Source: an uncultured Eubacterium sp.
GTDB lineage: Bacteria > Bacillota_A > Clostridia > Lachnospirales > Lachnospiraceae
Length of the DNA: 64,000 bases
Direction of reading: 5' to 3'
NCBI GenBank assembly: GCA_910589045.1
Contig: CAJUSH010000004.1
Location: 12,771-76,770, forward strand
A program made the translations under genes and the position numbers. This document shows, piece by piece, positions 53,015 to 61,243 of the stretch. The notes under the pieces are model-generated. The model was not told where the DNA came from. It saw nothing but the letters and a program-made list of their open reading frames with translations, and ran no database searches. Within the stretch, counting starts at the first letter, position 1; each line of letters starts with the position of its first letter.

Positions 53015-53935
53015 ATGCTTCAATTTGACGAGAGGTTTTTTGAAGAGGAGGAACGCGGCGGCTTCCGGATCAGCTCCATGATGAAACGGGCGTGGGCGGT
53101 AGAGCTGGAGGTTTTATCGCAGGTAACGGCTGTCTGCAAAAAGCATGCAATACCGTATTATGCCGTTTACGGCTCTCTGCTCGGTGCGATCCGGCATAAG
53201 GGCTACATTCCCTGGGATGATGATATTGATATCGCGCTGCGGCGGGAGGATTACGTAAAGCTGCTCACGCTTTTGCCTGCGGAGCTCCCGGAGGGCTATT
53301 TTGTGAACAGCTATTATACGTGTGATACGCATGAGGAGCCGTGGGCATCGGTTGTGAATACGCGCTATATTATGCAGGATGCGGATCGCATCAGGCAGTT
53401 TTGGGGTTGTCCGTATGTCTGCGGGGTCGACGTTTTTCCGATGGATTTTGTGTCCGGAAACCCGGAGGAGGACGATGCCCAGATGAATCTGTACGCCATG
53501 GTATTCGGCGTGGCGCAAAGCTTTGCGGAGTACGAGGCAAGCGGCGAGCTGTATGAGTGCCTTCCGAAGATTGAACAGTTCTGCGGCGTTTCTCTGAGCG
53601 ATGACGGAACGCTTCACAGACAGCTTTTACTGCTGGCAGATCAAATTGCGGGATTGTACCAGGAGCGGGAGTGTGAGGAGCTGACGCTCATCACGAGCCG
53701 CTTGATCAGGAATAACAGGGATTTCAAATTTCCGAAGGCGTGGTTTGACCGGGCGCAGGAGGTGATGTTTGAGACAGTCACGATTTCTGTTCCCGAAGCG
53801 TATGATCAGGCGCTGCGTGTCTTTTTCGGGGACAGCTACATGACGCCCGTGCGCTATGACAGCGGTCATACGTATCCGTTCTACAGGCGTCAGCAGCAGT
53901 TTTTGGATGACAATCACATTATACTTCCCCTATAG
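53015..53935 (+). CDS. LicD family phosphotransferase
   Basis: A 306-residue LicD protein with the family motif VYGSLLGAIRHKGYIP, then WDDDIDIALRREDY. The start is ATG 53015 with GGAGGGG four bases upstream; in-frame ATGs from 52955 lie inside the oxidoreductase gene, overlapping it. It is preceded by a cytidylyltransferase fusion that could supply its CDP-linked donor. It shares EEEERGGFRISSMMKRAWA with its neighbour on the other strand (EEEVRWDFTVSPMMKRAWA), so they are paralogues, and the two coding regions overlap tail to tail by 17 bases (53919-53935). Confidence 0.87.
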   Translation: MLQFDERFFEEEERGGFRISSMMKRAWAVELEVLSQVTAVCKKHAIPYYAVYGSLLGAIRHKGYIPWDDDIDIALRREDYVKLLTLLPAELPEGYFVNSYYTCDTHEEPWASVVNTRYIMQDADRIRQFWGCPYVCGVDVFPMDFVSGNPEEDDAQMNLYAMVFGVAQSFAEYEASGELYECLPKIEQFCGVSLSDDGTLHRQLLLLADQIAGLYQERECEELTLITSRLIRNNRDFKFPKAWFDRAQEVMFETVTISVPEAYDQALRVFFGDSYMTPVRYDSGHTYPFYRRQQQFLDDNHIILPL

Positions 53936-54911
53936 CCCTTTGCCAGTTATGACAAAATTCCTCGATGCCGATGGTCATGCCGTCGGCATCAAACATTTCC
54001 CGGAGTGCGGCTTCCTGCGTTTTGTAAAAGGGGTAGTCGTGACCGGCGGCAAATTTAACCGGTGTCATATAATCCGGGCCGAAAAGATAGGTGACTGCCC
54101 GGATATAGTCCTCGGGCACCGGCATCTGCATCCCCTCAAACGGCAGGTAAGTGACGCTTTCGTAGAGATCGGCAGGTCTGCCGTGTACCGGCCGGGGGGC
54201 TTCGGTGGAAAACTGGAGGTTGAACAGCTCACCGCAGCTTTCCTCCGGTGTGACCTGGGCTGAGATACGGTCGTAGAGCAGCCATAGCTGATGCTCGATA
54301 TCCTGTTCCGGGTCAAGCCTGATTTCGCATACGCGCGCAATCTCCTGCAGCTGGTTTTCCAATAAGCCTTCTTTGATGTATAATTCCAGGTTGTGGATCG
54401 TGAACATGAGCATGTGGCAGATTTGAAGCTGCAAATCTACAAATTCCGGATCCTTTGAAATATAGTCCAGCGGGAAAATGTCAATCCCGATGCGGAAATA
54501 TGGGAATCCGTGGAAGCGGGACATGTAGGTTGCGAGGTTCCAGTACTCCTCGTCCGCGATGACGCGCAGGTTCGGTATGCTTGCGGCTTTTTGCAGGCGT
54601 GGGCTGTCCGTATACATGCCGGCGACGACGATGCCTTCGGGCAGCTCGTCAGGAAGATAACGGATGAGTGCATCGTAATCCTCGCGTAAAAGCGTTATAT
54701 CGATGTCATCATCCCACGGAATAAAGCCGTGATGACGGACGGCGCCCAGCAGTGTTCCGCCCGCTGCAAAGCATTTGAGCTGATGGCGGTCACACACGTT
54801 TAAAACGGCTTCTAATATTTCCAGCGCAGCGGCCCAGGCGCGCTTCATCATCGGGCTGACCGTAAAATCCCAGCGCACCTCTTCTTCAAAAAATTCCTTT
54901 GGAAAATGCAT
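53919..54911 (-). CDS. LicD family phosphotransferase
   Basis: A 330-residue LicD protein with AAGGTLLGAVRHHGFIP, then WDDDIDITLLREDY. AAAGGAA lies about seven bases before the ATG (complement of 54909-54911). A longer frame to 54995 is not supported. It is transcribed opposite to the preceding genes and downstream of the RNA methyltransferase-like gene, sharing its promoter. LicD enzymes add phospho-substituents to cell-surface glycans; the donor is unknown. The convergent arrangement with a close paralogue is unusual. Confidence 0.87.
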   Translation of the reverse strand: MHFPKEFFEEEVRWDFTVSPMMKRAWAAALEILEAVLNVCDRHQLKCFAAGGTLLGAVRHHGFIPWDDDIDITLLREDYDALIRYLPDELPEGIVVAGMYTDSPRLQKAASIPNLRVIADEEYWNLATYMSRFHGFPYFRIGIDIFPLDYISKDPEFVDLQLQICHMLMFTIHNLELYIKEGLLENQLQEIARVCEIRLDPEQDIEHQLWLLYDRISAQVTPEESCGELFNLQFSTEAPRPVHGRPADLYESVTYLPFEGMQMPVPEDYIRAVTYLFGPDYMTPVKFAAGHDYPFYKTQEAALREMFDADGMTIGIEEFCHNWQRAIGEV

Positions 54912-54966
54912 GTTTGATTCCTTTCGTGGTATGTGTTTCAGTGTATATTTTATTTCGGAAAATGTG

Positions 54967-55833
54967 TTATCTCTCCCACCTGCCGCTTGCCCCACAGGGC
55001 AGCACCAGTCCGCTGCCGCTCACCGGCAGGCCGATCTCGTCGGCGCAGACGGTTCCGCCGCGGGCTTTTAGCGCCAGAGAGAGCATATAGGAAAGCACCG
55101 CGGGCTGAAGGCCGGTGGTGTAGCTGTTGATCAGGAAAAAAAGAGGAGCGTCGCTGAGCAGCTTTGTGCAAAGCTGAATAAGAGGGTAAACGTTTTTCTC
55201 TATTTTCCAGATCTCGCCGCCAGGCCCCCTGCCGTAGGAGGGAGGGTCCATGATGATAGCGTCGTAGGTATTTCCCCGGCGGATTTCCCGTTCCGCAAAT
55301 TTGACGCAGTCGTCGACGAGCCAGCGGATAGGGGCATTGCCAAGCCCTGAGCCTGCGGCATTTTCCTTTGCCCAGGCGACCATGCCTTTCGAGGCATCTA
55401 CGTGGGTGACACCCGCGCCGGCAGCCGCCGCGGCGATGGTGGCACCTCCGGTGTAGGCGAAAAGGTTTAAGACCTTTACGGGCCTGCCGGCGCCGCGGAT
55501 GAGCGCGGAGAACCATTCCCAGTTGACGGCCTGCTCCGGGAAGAGTCCCGTGTGCTTGAAGCTGAAGGGCTTTAAGTGAAAGGTAAGGGCGTGCCCGGGC
55601 AGGGGATAGGAGATTGACCACTGCTGGGGAAGGTCAAAAAATTCCCAGCTTCCGCCGCCCTTTACGCTGCGGTGATAATGCCCGTTGATACGCTTCCAGC
55701 GCTTATCCTGCGGCACATGCCAGATGACCTGGGGGTCGGGCCGGCGCAGGATATAGGAACCCCATCGCTCCAGTTTTTCTCCGTCTGCGGCGTCAAGCAC
55801 CTCGTAATCCTTCCATCCGTCTGCAATCCACAT
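54967..55833 (-). CDS. class I SAM-dependent methyltransferase (rRNA methyltransferase-like)
   Basis: A 288-residue methyltransferase of the COG1092-like group. Motifs: LNLFAYTGGATIAAAAAGAGVTHVDASKGMV (SAM binding), and the catalytic DPPSYGRGPGG (NPPY-like) with FFLINSYTTG. The closest described relatives are the 23S rRNA methyltransferases RlmI/RlmK type, so an RNA target is likely. AAAGGAGCGC precedes the start on the minus strand. Its promoter is at 55868-55896 and it is upstream of the LicD gene in the same direction. Confidence 0.8.
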   Translation of the reverse strand: MWIADGWKDYEVLDAADGEKLERWGSYILRRPDPQVIWHVPQDKRWKRINGHYHRSVKGGGSWEFFDLPQQWSISYPLPGHALTFHLKPFSFKHTGLFPEQAVNWEWFSALIRGAGRPVKVLNLFAYTGGATIAAAAAGAGVTHVDASKGMVAWAKENAAGSGLGNAPIRWLVDDCVKFAEREIRRGNTYDAIIMDPPSYGRGPGGEIWKIEKNVYPLIQLCTKLLSDAPLFFLINSYTTGLQPAVLSYMLSLALKARGGTVCADEIGLPVSGSGLVLPCGASGRWER

Positions 55834-55867
55834 AATACGCGCTCCTTTGCTTTGTCGTGTTTTCTAC

Positions 55868-55896
55868 ATTATATATAGGAGAGACGTGTTGTGCAA
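55868..55896 (-). promoter_or_regulatory. predicted sigma-A promoter, minus strand
   Basis: Read on the minus strand: TTGCAC (complement of 55891-55896), 17 bases, TATAAT (complement of 55868-55873), about 30 bases before the methyltransferase start. Confidence 0.75.
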
Positions 55897-56082
55897 GGGG
55901 GAATGTGGGATGCGCCGATATGGGATTGGCAGTTTATATTTTAGTGTTCGCGCCACGCCGCCATCGGGATGGCTGATTATCGGAAACGAGAATGTAATGT
56001 ACGAGCAGTATAATATGATGCGTCCGAGCTACGCCTTTCTAAAATTGTACGAAAAAAAATACAATCAAAGTGCATTTATGAC

Positions 56083-56111
56083 TTGCACCTACAGAAAATT
56101 CCATGTATACT
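56083..56111 (+). promoter_or_regulatory. predicted promoter of the S10-spc operon
   Basis: TTGCAC (56083-56088), 17 bases, TATACT (56106-56111). It would produce a leader of about 225 bases before rpsJ. The region 55897-56082 holds no convincing gene or site. Confidence 0.7.
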
Positions 56112-56151
56112 TTTTCTTGCTGTGGCATGATAGCAAAGAAGCGTGAGGTTG

Positions 56152-56171
56152 CTGCCCCTGGGCAGGTTTTT
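56152..56171 (+). terminator. attenuator-like hairpin in the S10 leader
   Basis: CTGCC-CCTG-GGCAG (56152-56165) followed by GTTTTT, about 40 bases after the predicted transcription start. The stem is short but GC-rich and the U-run follows directly, so it could terminate early or attenuate S10 operon transcription. Confidence 0.4.
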
Positions 56172-56201
56172 CCGTGGAGCGAATGTCAAGTCAAGAAACT
56201 G

Positions 56202-56305
56202 GCGACAAGTCACTGTACCAAGCATAAATGTCTACGAAAAGGTAGAAACAACGTGTGAAAGTCATTAGGACACGCACGGAGAAGTGTACAGTCACCGCTT
56301 GTCGT
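56202..56305 (+). ncRNA. structured leader RNA of the S10 operon
   Basis: The segment can fold as a three-way junction. The closing helix has two parts: 56202-56209 with 56298-56305, and 56212-56218 with 56286-56292. Inside are two hairpins: TCTAC-GAAAAG-GTAGA (56231-56246) and CGTGT/ACACG (56252-56274). Such leaders commonly bind a ribosomal protein and control the operon. I cannot say which protein. It lies 38 bases before the rpsJ start codon. Confidence 0.6.
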
Positions 56306-56343
56306 ACTGAATTTAAAAGTGCGAAAAGGAGGCGACTTTTTTT

Positions 56344-56655
56344 ATGGCAAGTCAAACAATGAGAATCATCTTAAAGGCGTATGACCACGAGCTGGTAGAT
56401 GCATCCGCAAAGAAAATCATCGAGACCGTAAAGAAGAACGGAGCGCAGGTGAGCGGACCCGTACCTCTTCCTACAAAAAAGGAAGTTGTTACGATCTTAC
56501 GTGCGGTACACATGTACAAGGATTCGCGTGAGCAGTTCGAGCAGAGGACCCATAAGAGACTCATTGATATCATTGCCCCCACACAGAAAACGGTGGACGC
56601 ATTATCCAGACTGGAGATGCCGGCCGGTGTGAACATTGATATCAAGATGAAGTAA
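56344..56655 (+). CDS. rpsJ: 30S ribosomal protein S10
   Basis: A 103-residue protein of standard length (MRIILKAYDHELVDASAKK and the VDALSRLEMPAGVNIDIKMK end). It joins the 30S head and, in E. coli, also serves as NusE. It is the first gene of the S10-spc operon. AAAAGGAGG lies 11 bases upstream, a slightly long spacing across a T-run. The next 133 bases, to rplC, contain a structured RNA element. Confidence 0.97.
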   Translation: MASQTMRIILKAYDHELVDASAKKIIETVKKNGAQVSGPVPLPTKKEVVTILRAVHMYKDSREQFEQRTHKRLIDIIAPTQKTVDALSRLEMPAGVNIDIKMK

Positions 56656-56662
56656 TTCAAGA

Positions 56663-56773
56663 CTAGAACCCGGCGCACGGCTCCCGTGTGCAATGTTTGT
56701 AGCGATGAAAGTTTCGCTACGTTCTAGAATGAACGGCGATGCCGTTCCGCTGTAGAAACGCGGCAGAAGCCGC
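56663..56773 (+). ncRNA. structured rpsJ-rplC intergenic RNA
   Basis: CTAGAAC (56663-56669) pairs with GTTCTAG (56721-56727) around two hairpins: GCGCACGG/CCGTGTGC (56673-56691) and GTAGCGA/TCGCTAC (56699-56720), forming a three-way junction. Two more perfect hairpins follow: AACGGC/GCCGTT (56732-56746) and GCGGC/GCCGC (56760-56773). None is followed by a U-run. The last ends just before the rplC ribosome binding site. Confidence 0.55.
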
Positions 56774-56788
56774 AGCAGGAGGTATAAT

Positions 56789-57472
56789 ATGAATAAAGGA
56801 ATTTTAGCAACAAAGGTCGGAATGACTCAGATCTTCAATGCTGACGGAGTTTTGACTCCCGTGACCGTATTACAGGCTGGCCCCTGTGTCGTTACGCAGG
56901 TAAAGACCGTGGAGAACGACGGGTACAGCGCCGTGCAGGTTGGATTTGTTGACAAGAAGGAGAAGATTGTCAATAAGGACGCAAACGGCAAGAAGGAGAT
57001 TCGCCGCCGCCATGGTGTAAATAAGCCGGAGAAGGGACACTTTGACAAGGCCGGTGTTCCGGGCAAGCGGTTTGTAAGGGAGTTTAAGTTTGACAACGCT
57101 GCCGATTATAAGCTGGCAGACGAAATCAAGGCTGATATTTTTGCAGAGGGCGACAAGGTTGACGCTACTGCAATTTCCAAAGGTAAAGGATTCCAGGGCG
57201 CTATTAAGAGACTGGGACAGCACAGAGGACCTATGGCGCACGGTTCAAAGTTCCATCGCCACCAGGGCTCCAACGGTGCCTGCTCATCTCCCAGCCGCGT
57301 ATTTAAGGGGAAGGGAATGCCCGGTCACATGGGAAGCGTACAGGTGACCGTACAGAACCTTGAGATCGTAAAGGTAGACGTAGAGAACAACCTGCTTTTA
57401 GTCAAGGGATCAGTTCCCGGCCCTAAGAAATGCTTAGTAACAATCAAAGAGACCGTAAAGGCAAGTAAATAG
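56789..57472 (+). CDS. rplC: 50S ribosomal protein L3
   Basis: A 227-residue protein, standard for bacterial L3: ILATKVGMTQIFN at the start, KGKGFQGAIKRLGQHRGPMAHGSKFHR in the central extension (given in part), and GMPGHMGS. It binds near the peptidyl transferase centre. CAGGAGG precedes the ATG by about ten bases. The stop is followed by 29 bases to rplD. Confidence 0.97.
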   Translation: MNKGILATKVGMTQIFNADGVLTPVTVLQAGPCVVTQVKTVENDGYSAVQVGFVDKKEKIVNKDANGKKEIRRRHGVNKPEKGHFDKAGVPGKRFVREFKFDNAADYKLADEIKADIFAEGDKVDATAISKGKGFQGAIKRLGQHRGPMAHGSKFHRHQGSNGACSSPSRVFKGKGMPGHMGSVQVTVQNLEIVKVDVENNLLLVKGSVPGPKKCLVTIKETVKASK

Positions 57473-57501
57473 TGCTTATTTGGGAAAGGAGGAACCAGAC
57501 A

Positions 57502-58122
57502 ATGGCTAATGTAGCTGTTTATAATATGGAAGGCAAGGAAGTTGGAACGCTGGATTTAAACGACGCTGTGTTTGGCGTGGAAGTCAACGAGCATCTCGTG
57601 CACATGGCAGTTCTGCAGCAGCTTGCAAATAACCGTCAGGGAACACAGAAGGCAAAGACCCGTTCTGAGGTTCGCGGCGGCGGAAGAAAACCCTGGAGAC
57701 AGAAGGGAACCGGTCATGCAAGGCAGGGTTCTACGAGAGCTCCTCAGTGGACCGGCGGCGGAGTAGTGTTCGCGCCCGTTCCGAGGGATTATTCTTTCAA
57801 GATCAACAAGAAAGAAAAGCGTGCGGCATTAAAGTCCGCGCTGACATCCCGGGTACAGGAGCAGAAGCTGATCGTGCTTGACGAATTAAAGCTGGATGAG
57901 ATTAAGACAAAGAAATTTGCGGCAGTTTTAAAGAATTTAAACGTTGAGAAGGCACTGGTTGTGATCAATGACAATGACCAGAACGTCATTTTAAGCGCGC
58001 GCAACATCCCGACCGTGAAGATTGCGCAGACAAGCACGATCAACGTATTTGATATCTTAAAGTACAGCACCCTGGTAGTGACAAAGGATGCTGTGGCGAC
58101 CATCGAGGAGGTGTATGCATAA
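57502..58122 (+). CDS. rplD: 50S ribosomal protein L4
   Basis: A 206-residue protein. It has VAVYNMEGKEVGTLDLND and the RGGGRKPWRQKGTGHARQG loop that lines the exit tunnel. ATG 57502 is chosen because AAAGGAGG (57484-57491) lies upstream; a frame from 57472 is longer only by reading through that site. In E. coli L4 represses its own operon through the S10 leader; a comparable role with the leader at 56202 is possible but unproven. Its stop overlaps rplW by one base. Confidence 0.97.
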   Translation: MANVAVYNMEGKEVGTLDLNDAVFGVEVNEHLVHMAVLQQLANNRQGTQKAKTRSEVRGGGRKPWRQKGTGHARQGSTRAPQWTGGGVVFAPVPRDYSFKINKKEKRAALKSALTSRVQEQKLIVLDELKLDEIKTKKFAAVLKNLNVEKALVVINDNDQNVILSARNIPTVKIAQTSTINVFDILKYSTLVVTKDAVATIEEVYA

Positions 58123-58421
58123 TGGCAAACGTACAGTACTACGACGTAATCCTCTCTCCGGTAGTGACCGAGAAGAGTATGAATGCGATGGCTGAAAAGA
58201 AGTACACCTTCTATGTTCATCCGGAAGCAAACAAGACCATGATCAAGGAAGCAGTTGAGAAAATGTTCGACGGCACAAAGGTTGCAAAGGTAAATACCAT
58301 GAACCTTGATGGCAGGAAAAAGCGCCGCGGCATGGTAGTAGGAAAGACTGCGAAGAAAAAGAAGGCGATCGTCCAGCTGACAGAGGACAGCGCGGACATT
58401 GAGATCTTCAGCGGACTGTAA
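58122..58421 (+). CDS. rplW: 50S ribosomal protein L23
   Basis: A 99-residue protein with VILSPVVTEKSMNAM and the YTFYVHPEANK segment, of standard length. It sits at the tunnel exit and docks signal recognition particle and trigger factor. Start and preceding stop share one base (TAATG). It is followed by a 168-base structured gap before rplB, an unusual distance inside this operon. Confidence 0.97.
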   Translation: MANVQYYDVILSPVVTEKSMNAMAEKKYTFYVHPEANKTMIKEAVEKMFDGTKVAKVNTMNLDGRKKRRGMVVGKTAKKKKAIVQLTEDSADIEIFSGL

Positions 58422-58434
58422 TTGTGTTTCGGCA

Positions 58435-58529
58435 GGTCGGGGCATCGGATGCCTGGACCGCCCCCCCCCGGATCCGCAGGGCTGCAAAAAATCCTGCTGC
58501 GCCAGCGGCCTGAAACGGATTTTTGCAGC
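58435..58529 (+). other. structured rplW-rplB intergenic segment with C9 run
   Basis: A small hairpin around GGCAT-CGG-ATGCC (58441-58453) is followed by nine consecutive C (58461-58469). Then comes a long stem of GCTGCAAAAAATCC (58481-58494) with GGATTTTTGCAGC (58517-58529), one bulged base. No U-run follows. The C-run could be length-variable. Confidence 0.5.
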
Positions 58530-58589
58530 AATGTGAGAATATCGAACCGTTCGCAATAATGAAAACAAGAGTTTGAAAGGAGAACAACA

Positions 58590-59438
58590 ATGGGAATTAA
58601 GACTTATAATCCCTATACACCCTCCAGAAGAAATATGACTGGATCTGATTTCTCTGAAATTACGAAAAAGACTCCTGAGAAGTCCCTGCTGGCGGCGCTG
58701 CCCAAGCATTCCGGACGCAACAATCAGGGTAAAATTACAGTGAGACATCAGGGTGGCGGAAATAAGAGAAAATATAGAATTATTGATTTTAAGAGAAATA
58801 AAGACGGAATCCCCGCAAGGGTCATCGGCATCGAGTACGATCCAAACCGCACCGCAAACATTGCGCTGATCTGTTATCTGGACGGCAAGAAGTCCTATAT
58901 CATCGCCCCCGAGGGACTGACCGACGGCATGACCGTTATGAACGGGCCGACTGCGGAGATCCGTGTCGGAAACTGCCTGCCGCTGGAGTTTATCCCGATC
59001 GGTACGCAGGTTCACAACATTGAGTTATATGCCGGCAAGGGCGGCCAGATGGTACGTTCCGCGGGAATGAGCGCACAGCTCATGGCAAAGGAAGGAAAGT
59101 ATGCAACCCTTCGCCTTCCCTCCGGTGAAATGAGAATGGTTCCCTTAAACTGCAGAGCAACCATCGGCGTTGTCGGCAACGGTGATCACAGCCTGATCAA
59201 GATCGGTAAAGCAGGACGCAAACGCCACATGGGTATCCGTCCTACGGTCCGCGGTTCTGTTATGAACCCGAATGACCATCCTCACGGCGGTGGTGAGGGA
59301 AGAGCGCCCATTGGACGTCCCGGTCCCTGCACACCCTGGGGCAAGCCTGCTCTTGGCCTTAAGACGCGTAAGAAGAAAAAAGCTTCGAACAAGCTGATCG
59401 TAAGAAGAAGAGATGGCAGGGCCATCAAGAGCAAATAG
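58590..59438 (+). CDS. rplB: 50S ribosomal protein L2
   Basis: A 282-residue protein, near the usual 275-280. It shows KTYNPYTPSRRNMTGSDF, GRNNQGKITVRHQGGGNKR and the highly conserved MNPNDHPHGGGEGRAPIG near the C-terminus, with the catalytic-centre histidine. It stabilises subunit joining. AAAGGAG precedes the start. The stop is 10 bases from rpsS. Confidence 0.97.
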   Translation: MGIKTYNPYTPSRRNMTGSDFSEITKKTPEKSLLAALPKHSGRNNQGKITVRHQGGGNKRKYRIIDFKRNKDGIPARVIGIEYDPNRTANIALICYLDGKKSYIIAPEGLTDGMTVMNGPTAEIRVGNCLPLEFIPIGTQVHNIELYAGKGGQMVRSAGMSAQLMAKEGKYATLRLPSGEMRMVPLNCRATIGVVGNGDHSLIKIGKAGRKRHMGIRPTVRGSVMNPNDHPHGGGEGRAPIGRPGPCTPWGKPALGLKTRKKKKASNKLIVRRRDGRAIKSK

Positions 59439-59448
59439 GAGGTAAGAT

Positions 59449-59730
59449 ATGTCTAGATCACTGAAAAAAGGACCTTTCGCAGACGCAAGCCTGTTAAAGA
59501 AAGTAGATGCCATGAACGCTTCCGGAGATAAGAGCGTTATTAAGACATGGTCACGCCGTTCCACGATCTTTCCTTCCTTCGTAGGACACACCTTTGCTGT
59601 CCATGACGGAAGAAAGCATGTGCCGGTATACGTGACAGAGGATATGGTAGGCCATAAGCTGGGCGAGTTTGTCGCTACCAGAACCTACAGAGGTCATGGC
59701 AAGGACGAAAAGAAATCAGGAGTAAGATAA
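59449..59730 (+). CDS. rpsS: 30S ribosomal protein S19
   Basis: A 93-residue protein with SRSLKKGPFADASLLKKVD and the VGHKLGEFVATRTYRGHGKD end, typical. It lies in the 30S head next to S13. AGGAGG overlaps the rplB stop. Spacing to rplV is 19 bases. Confidence 0.97.
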   Translation: MSRSLKKGPFADASLLKKVDAMNASGDKSVIKTWSRRSTIFPSFVGHTFAVHDGRKHVPVYVTEDMVGHKLGEFVATRTYRGHGKDEKKSGVR

Positions 59731-59749
59731 ATAAAGGAGGTTGAAATCC

Positions 59750-60136
59750 ATGGCTAAAGGACATAGATCCCAGATAAAGAGAGAGAGAAATGCGAATAAA
59801 GATACCAGACCTTCTGCAAAGTTATCTTATGCAAGAATGTCTGTTCAGAAAGCCGGATTCGTATTGGATGCCATTCGCGGAAAGGATGCCGAGACAGCAC
59901 TTGCTATCGTGACGTACAATCCCCGCTATGCATCCAGCGTTATCGAAAAGCTGTTGAAGTCAGCGATTGCGAATGCAGAGAACAACAATGGTATGAAGAG
60001 AGAGACTCTTTATGTTGAGGAGTGCTACGCAAACAAAGGACCTACAATGAAGAGAATCAGACCGAGGGCACAGGGAAGGGCTTACCGTATTGAGAAGCGT
60101 ATGAGCCATATCACAATTGTGCTGAATGAAAGATAG
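59750..60136 (+). CDS. rplV: 50S ribosomal protein L22
   Basis: A 128-residue protein with AKLSYARMSVQKAGFVLDAI and the RAQGRAYRIEKRMSHITIVL hairpin region that lines the tunnel and is a known macrolide-resistance site. ATG 59750 follows AAAGGAGG by nine bases; a TTG nine bases earlier is in frame but overlaps the ribosome binding site spacing. Confidence 0.96.
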   Translation: MAKGHRSQIKRERNANKDTRPSAKLSYARMSVQKAGFVLDAIRGKDAETALAIVTYNPRYASSVIEKLLKSAIANAENNNGMKRETLYVEECYANKGPTMKRIRPRAQGRAYRIEKRMSHITIVLNER

Positions 60137-60146
60137 GAGGTAGGAC

Positions 60147-60803
60147 ATGGGACAGAAAGTAAATCCTCATGGCTTGAGAGTCGGAATTATCAAGGACTGG
60201 GACTCTAAGTGGTATGCTGAGGCTGACTTTGCAGACAACTTAATCGAGGACCATGAGATTAGAAAGTTCTTAAAGAAAAAATTATATGCAGCAGGCATTT
60301 CAAAGATTGAGATCGAGCGCGCATCTGACCGCGTAAAGGTGATCGTATATACCGCAAAGCCGGGTGTAGTTATCGGCAAGGGCGGCGCTGAGATCGAGAA
60401 GATCAAGGCAGAGGTACAGAAGCTCACAGCCAAGAAGCTGGTTGTGGACATCAAGGAGGTCAAAAGACCCGACAAGGATGCACAGCTTGTGGCAGAGAAT
60501 ATCGCACAGCAGCTTGAGAACCGTGTATCCTTCCGAAGAGCAATGAAGTCCTGCATGAGCAGAACGATGAAGGCCGGTGCTCTTGGTATCAAGGCAAGCT
60601 GCTCCGGACGTTTGGGCGGCGCGGATATGGCGCGTACCGAGTTCTACAGCGAGGGAACCATTCCCCTTCAGACACTGCGTGCAGATATTGATTATGGATT
60701 CGCCGAGGCAGACACCACTTACGGCAAGGTTGGCGTAAAGGTATGGATCTACAAGGGCGAGGTACTTCCTAAGAAGGGTAACAAGGAAGGAGGAGCACAG
60801 TAA
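60147..60803 (+). CDS. rpsC: 30S ribosomal protein S3
   Basis: A 218-residue protein. It has GQKVNPHGLRVGIIKDWDSKW and a KH domain with VVIGKGGAEIEKIK, then the RVSFRRAMK and KVWIYKGEVLP regions. It forms part of the mRNA entry and helicase site. AGGAGG precedes the start, and the stop overlaps rplP by one base. Confidence 0.97.
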   Translation: MGQKVNPHGLRVGIIKDWDSKWYAEADFADNLIEDHEIRKFLKKKLYAAGISKIEIERASDRVKVIVYTAKPGVVIGKGGAEIEKIKAEVQKLTAKKLVVDIKEVKRPDKDAQLVAENIAQQLENRVSFRRAMKSCMSRTMKAGALGIKASCSGRLGGADMARTEFYSEGTIPLQTLRADIDYGFAEADTTYGKVGVKVWIYKGEVLPKKGNKEGGAQ

Positions 60804-61243
60804 TGTTAATGCCGAAGAGAGTAAAGCGGAGAAAGCAGTTCCGCGGCACTATGACAGGAAAGGCTTCCAGAGGCAACAAGATTACCAACGGCGAGTATGG
60901 TATTATTGCGATGGAGCCGGCTTGGATCAAGTCCAACCAGATAGAAGCAGCACGTATCGCCATGACCCGTTACATCAAGCGTGGCGGTAAAGTATGGATT
61001 AAAATTTTCCCTGACAAACCTGTGACAGCAAAGCCTGCTGAAACCCGTATGGGTTCCGGAAAAGGTTCTCTGGAATATTGGGTAGCGGTAGTGAAGCCCG
61101 GCCGTGTCATGTTCGAGATCTCCGGCGTGTCCGAGGAGATCGCCCGTGAGGCGTTGCGTTTGGCGACACACAAATTACCTTGCAAGTGTAAAGTAGTTTC
61201 TCGTGCAGACTTAGAAGGCGGTGAATCAAATGAAAACAAGTAA
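60803..61243 (+). CDS. rplP: 50S ribosomal protein L16
   Basis: A 146-residue protein with the typical MLMPKRVKRRKQFRGTMTGK start, GEYGIIAMEPAW, RMGSGKGSLEYWVAVVKPGR and a terminal RLATHKLPCKCKVVSR. It helps accommodate the aminoacyl-tRNA. The start shares one base with the rpsC stop. It overlaps rpmC by 14 bases, so rpmC is translationally coupled. Confidence 0.97.
   Translation: MLMPKRVKRRKQFRGTMTGKASRGNKITNGEYGIIAMEPAWIKSNQIEAARIAMTRYIKRGGKVWIKIFPDKPVTAKPAETRMGSGKGSLEYWVAVVKPGRVMFEISGVSEEIAREALRLATHKLPCKCKVVSRADLEGGESNENK

Noticed and set aside
55847..56146. 99-codon plus-strand frame before the S10 operon
   Set aside because: It overlaps the minus-strand promoter at one end and the S10 promoter at the other, has no ribosome binding site and no recognisable domain.
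56663..56773. Treating the rpsJ-rplC hairpins as a terminator
   Set aside because: None is followed by a T-run, and rplC onwards must be transcribed with rpsJ.
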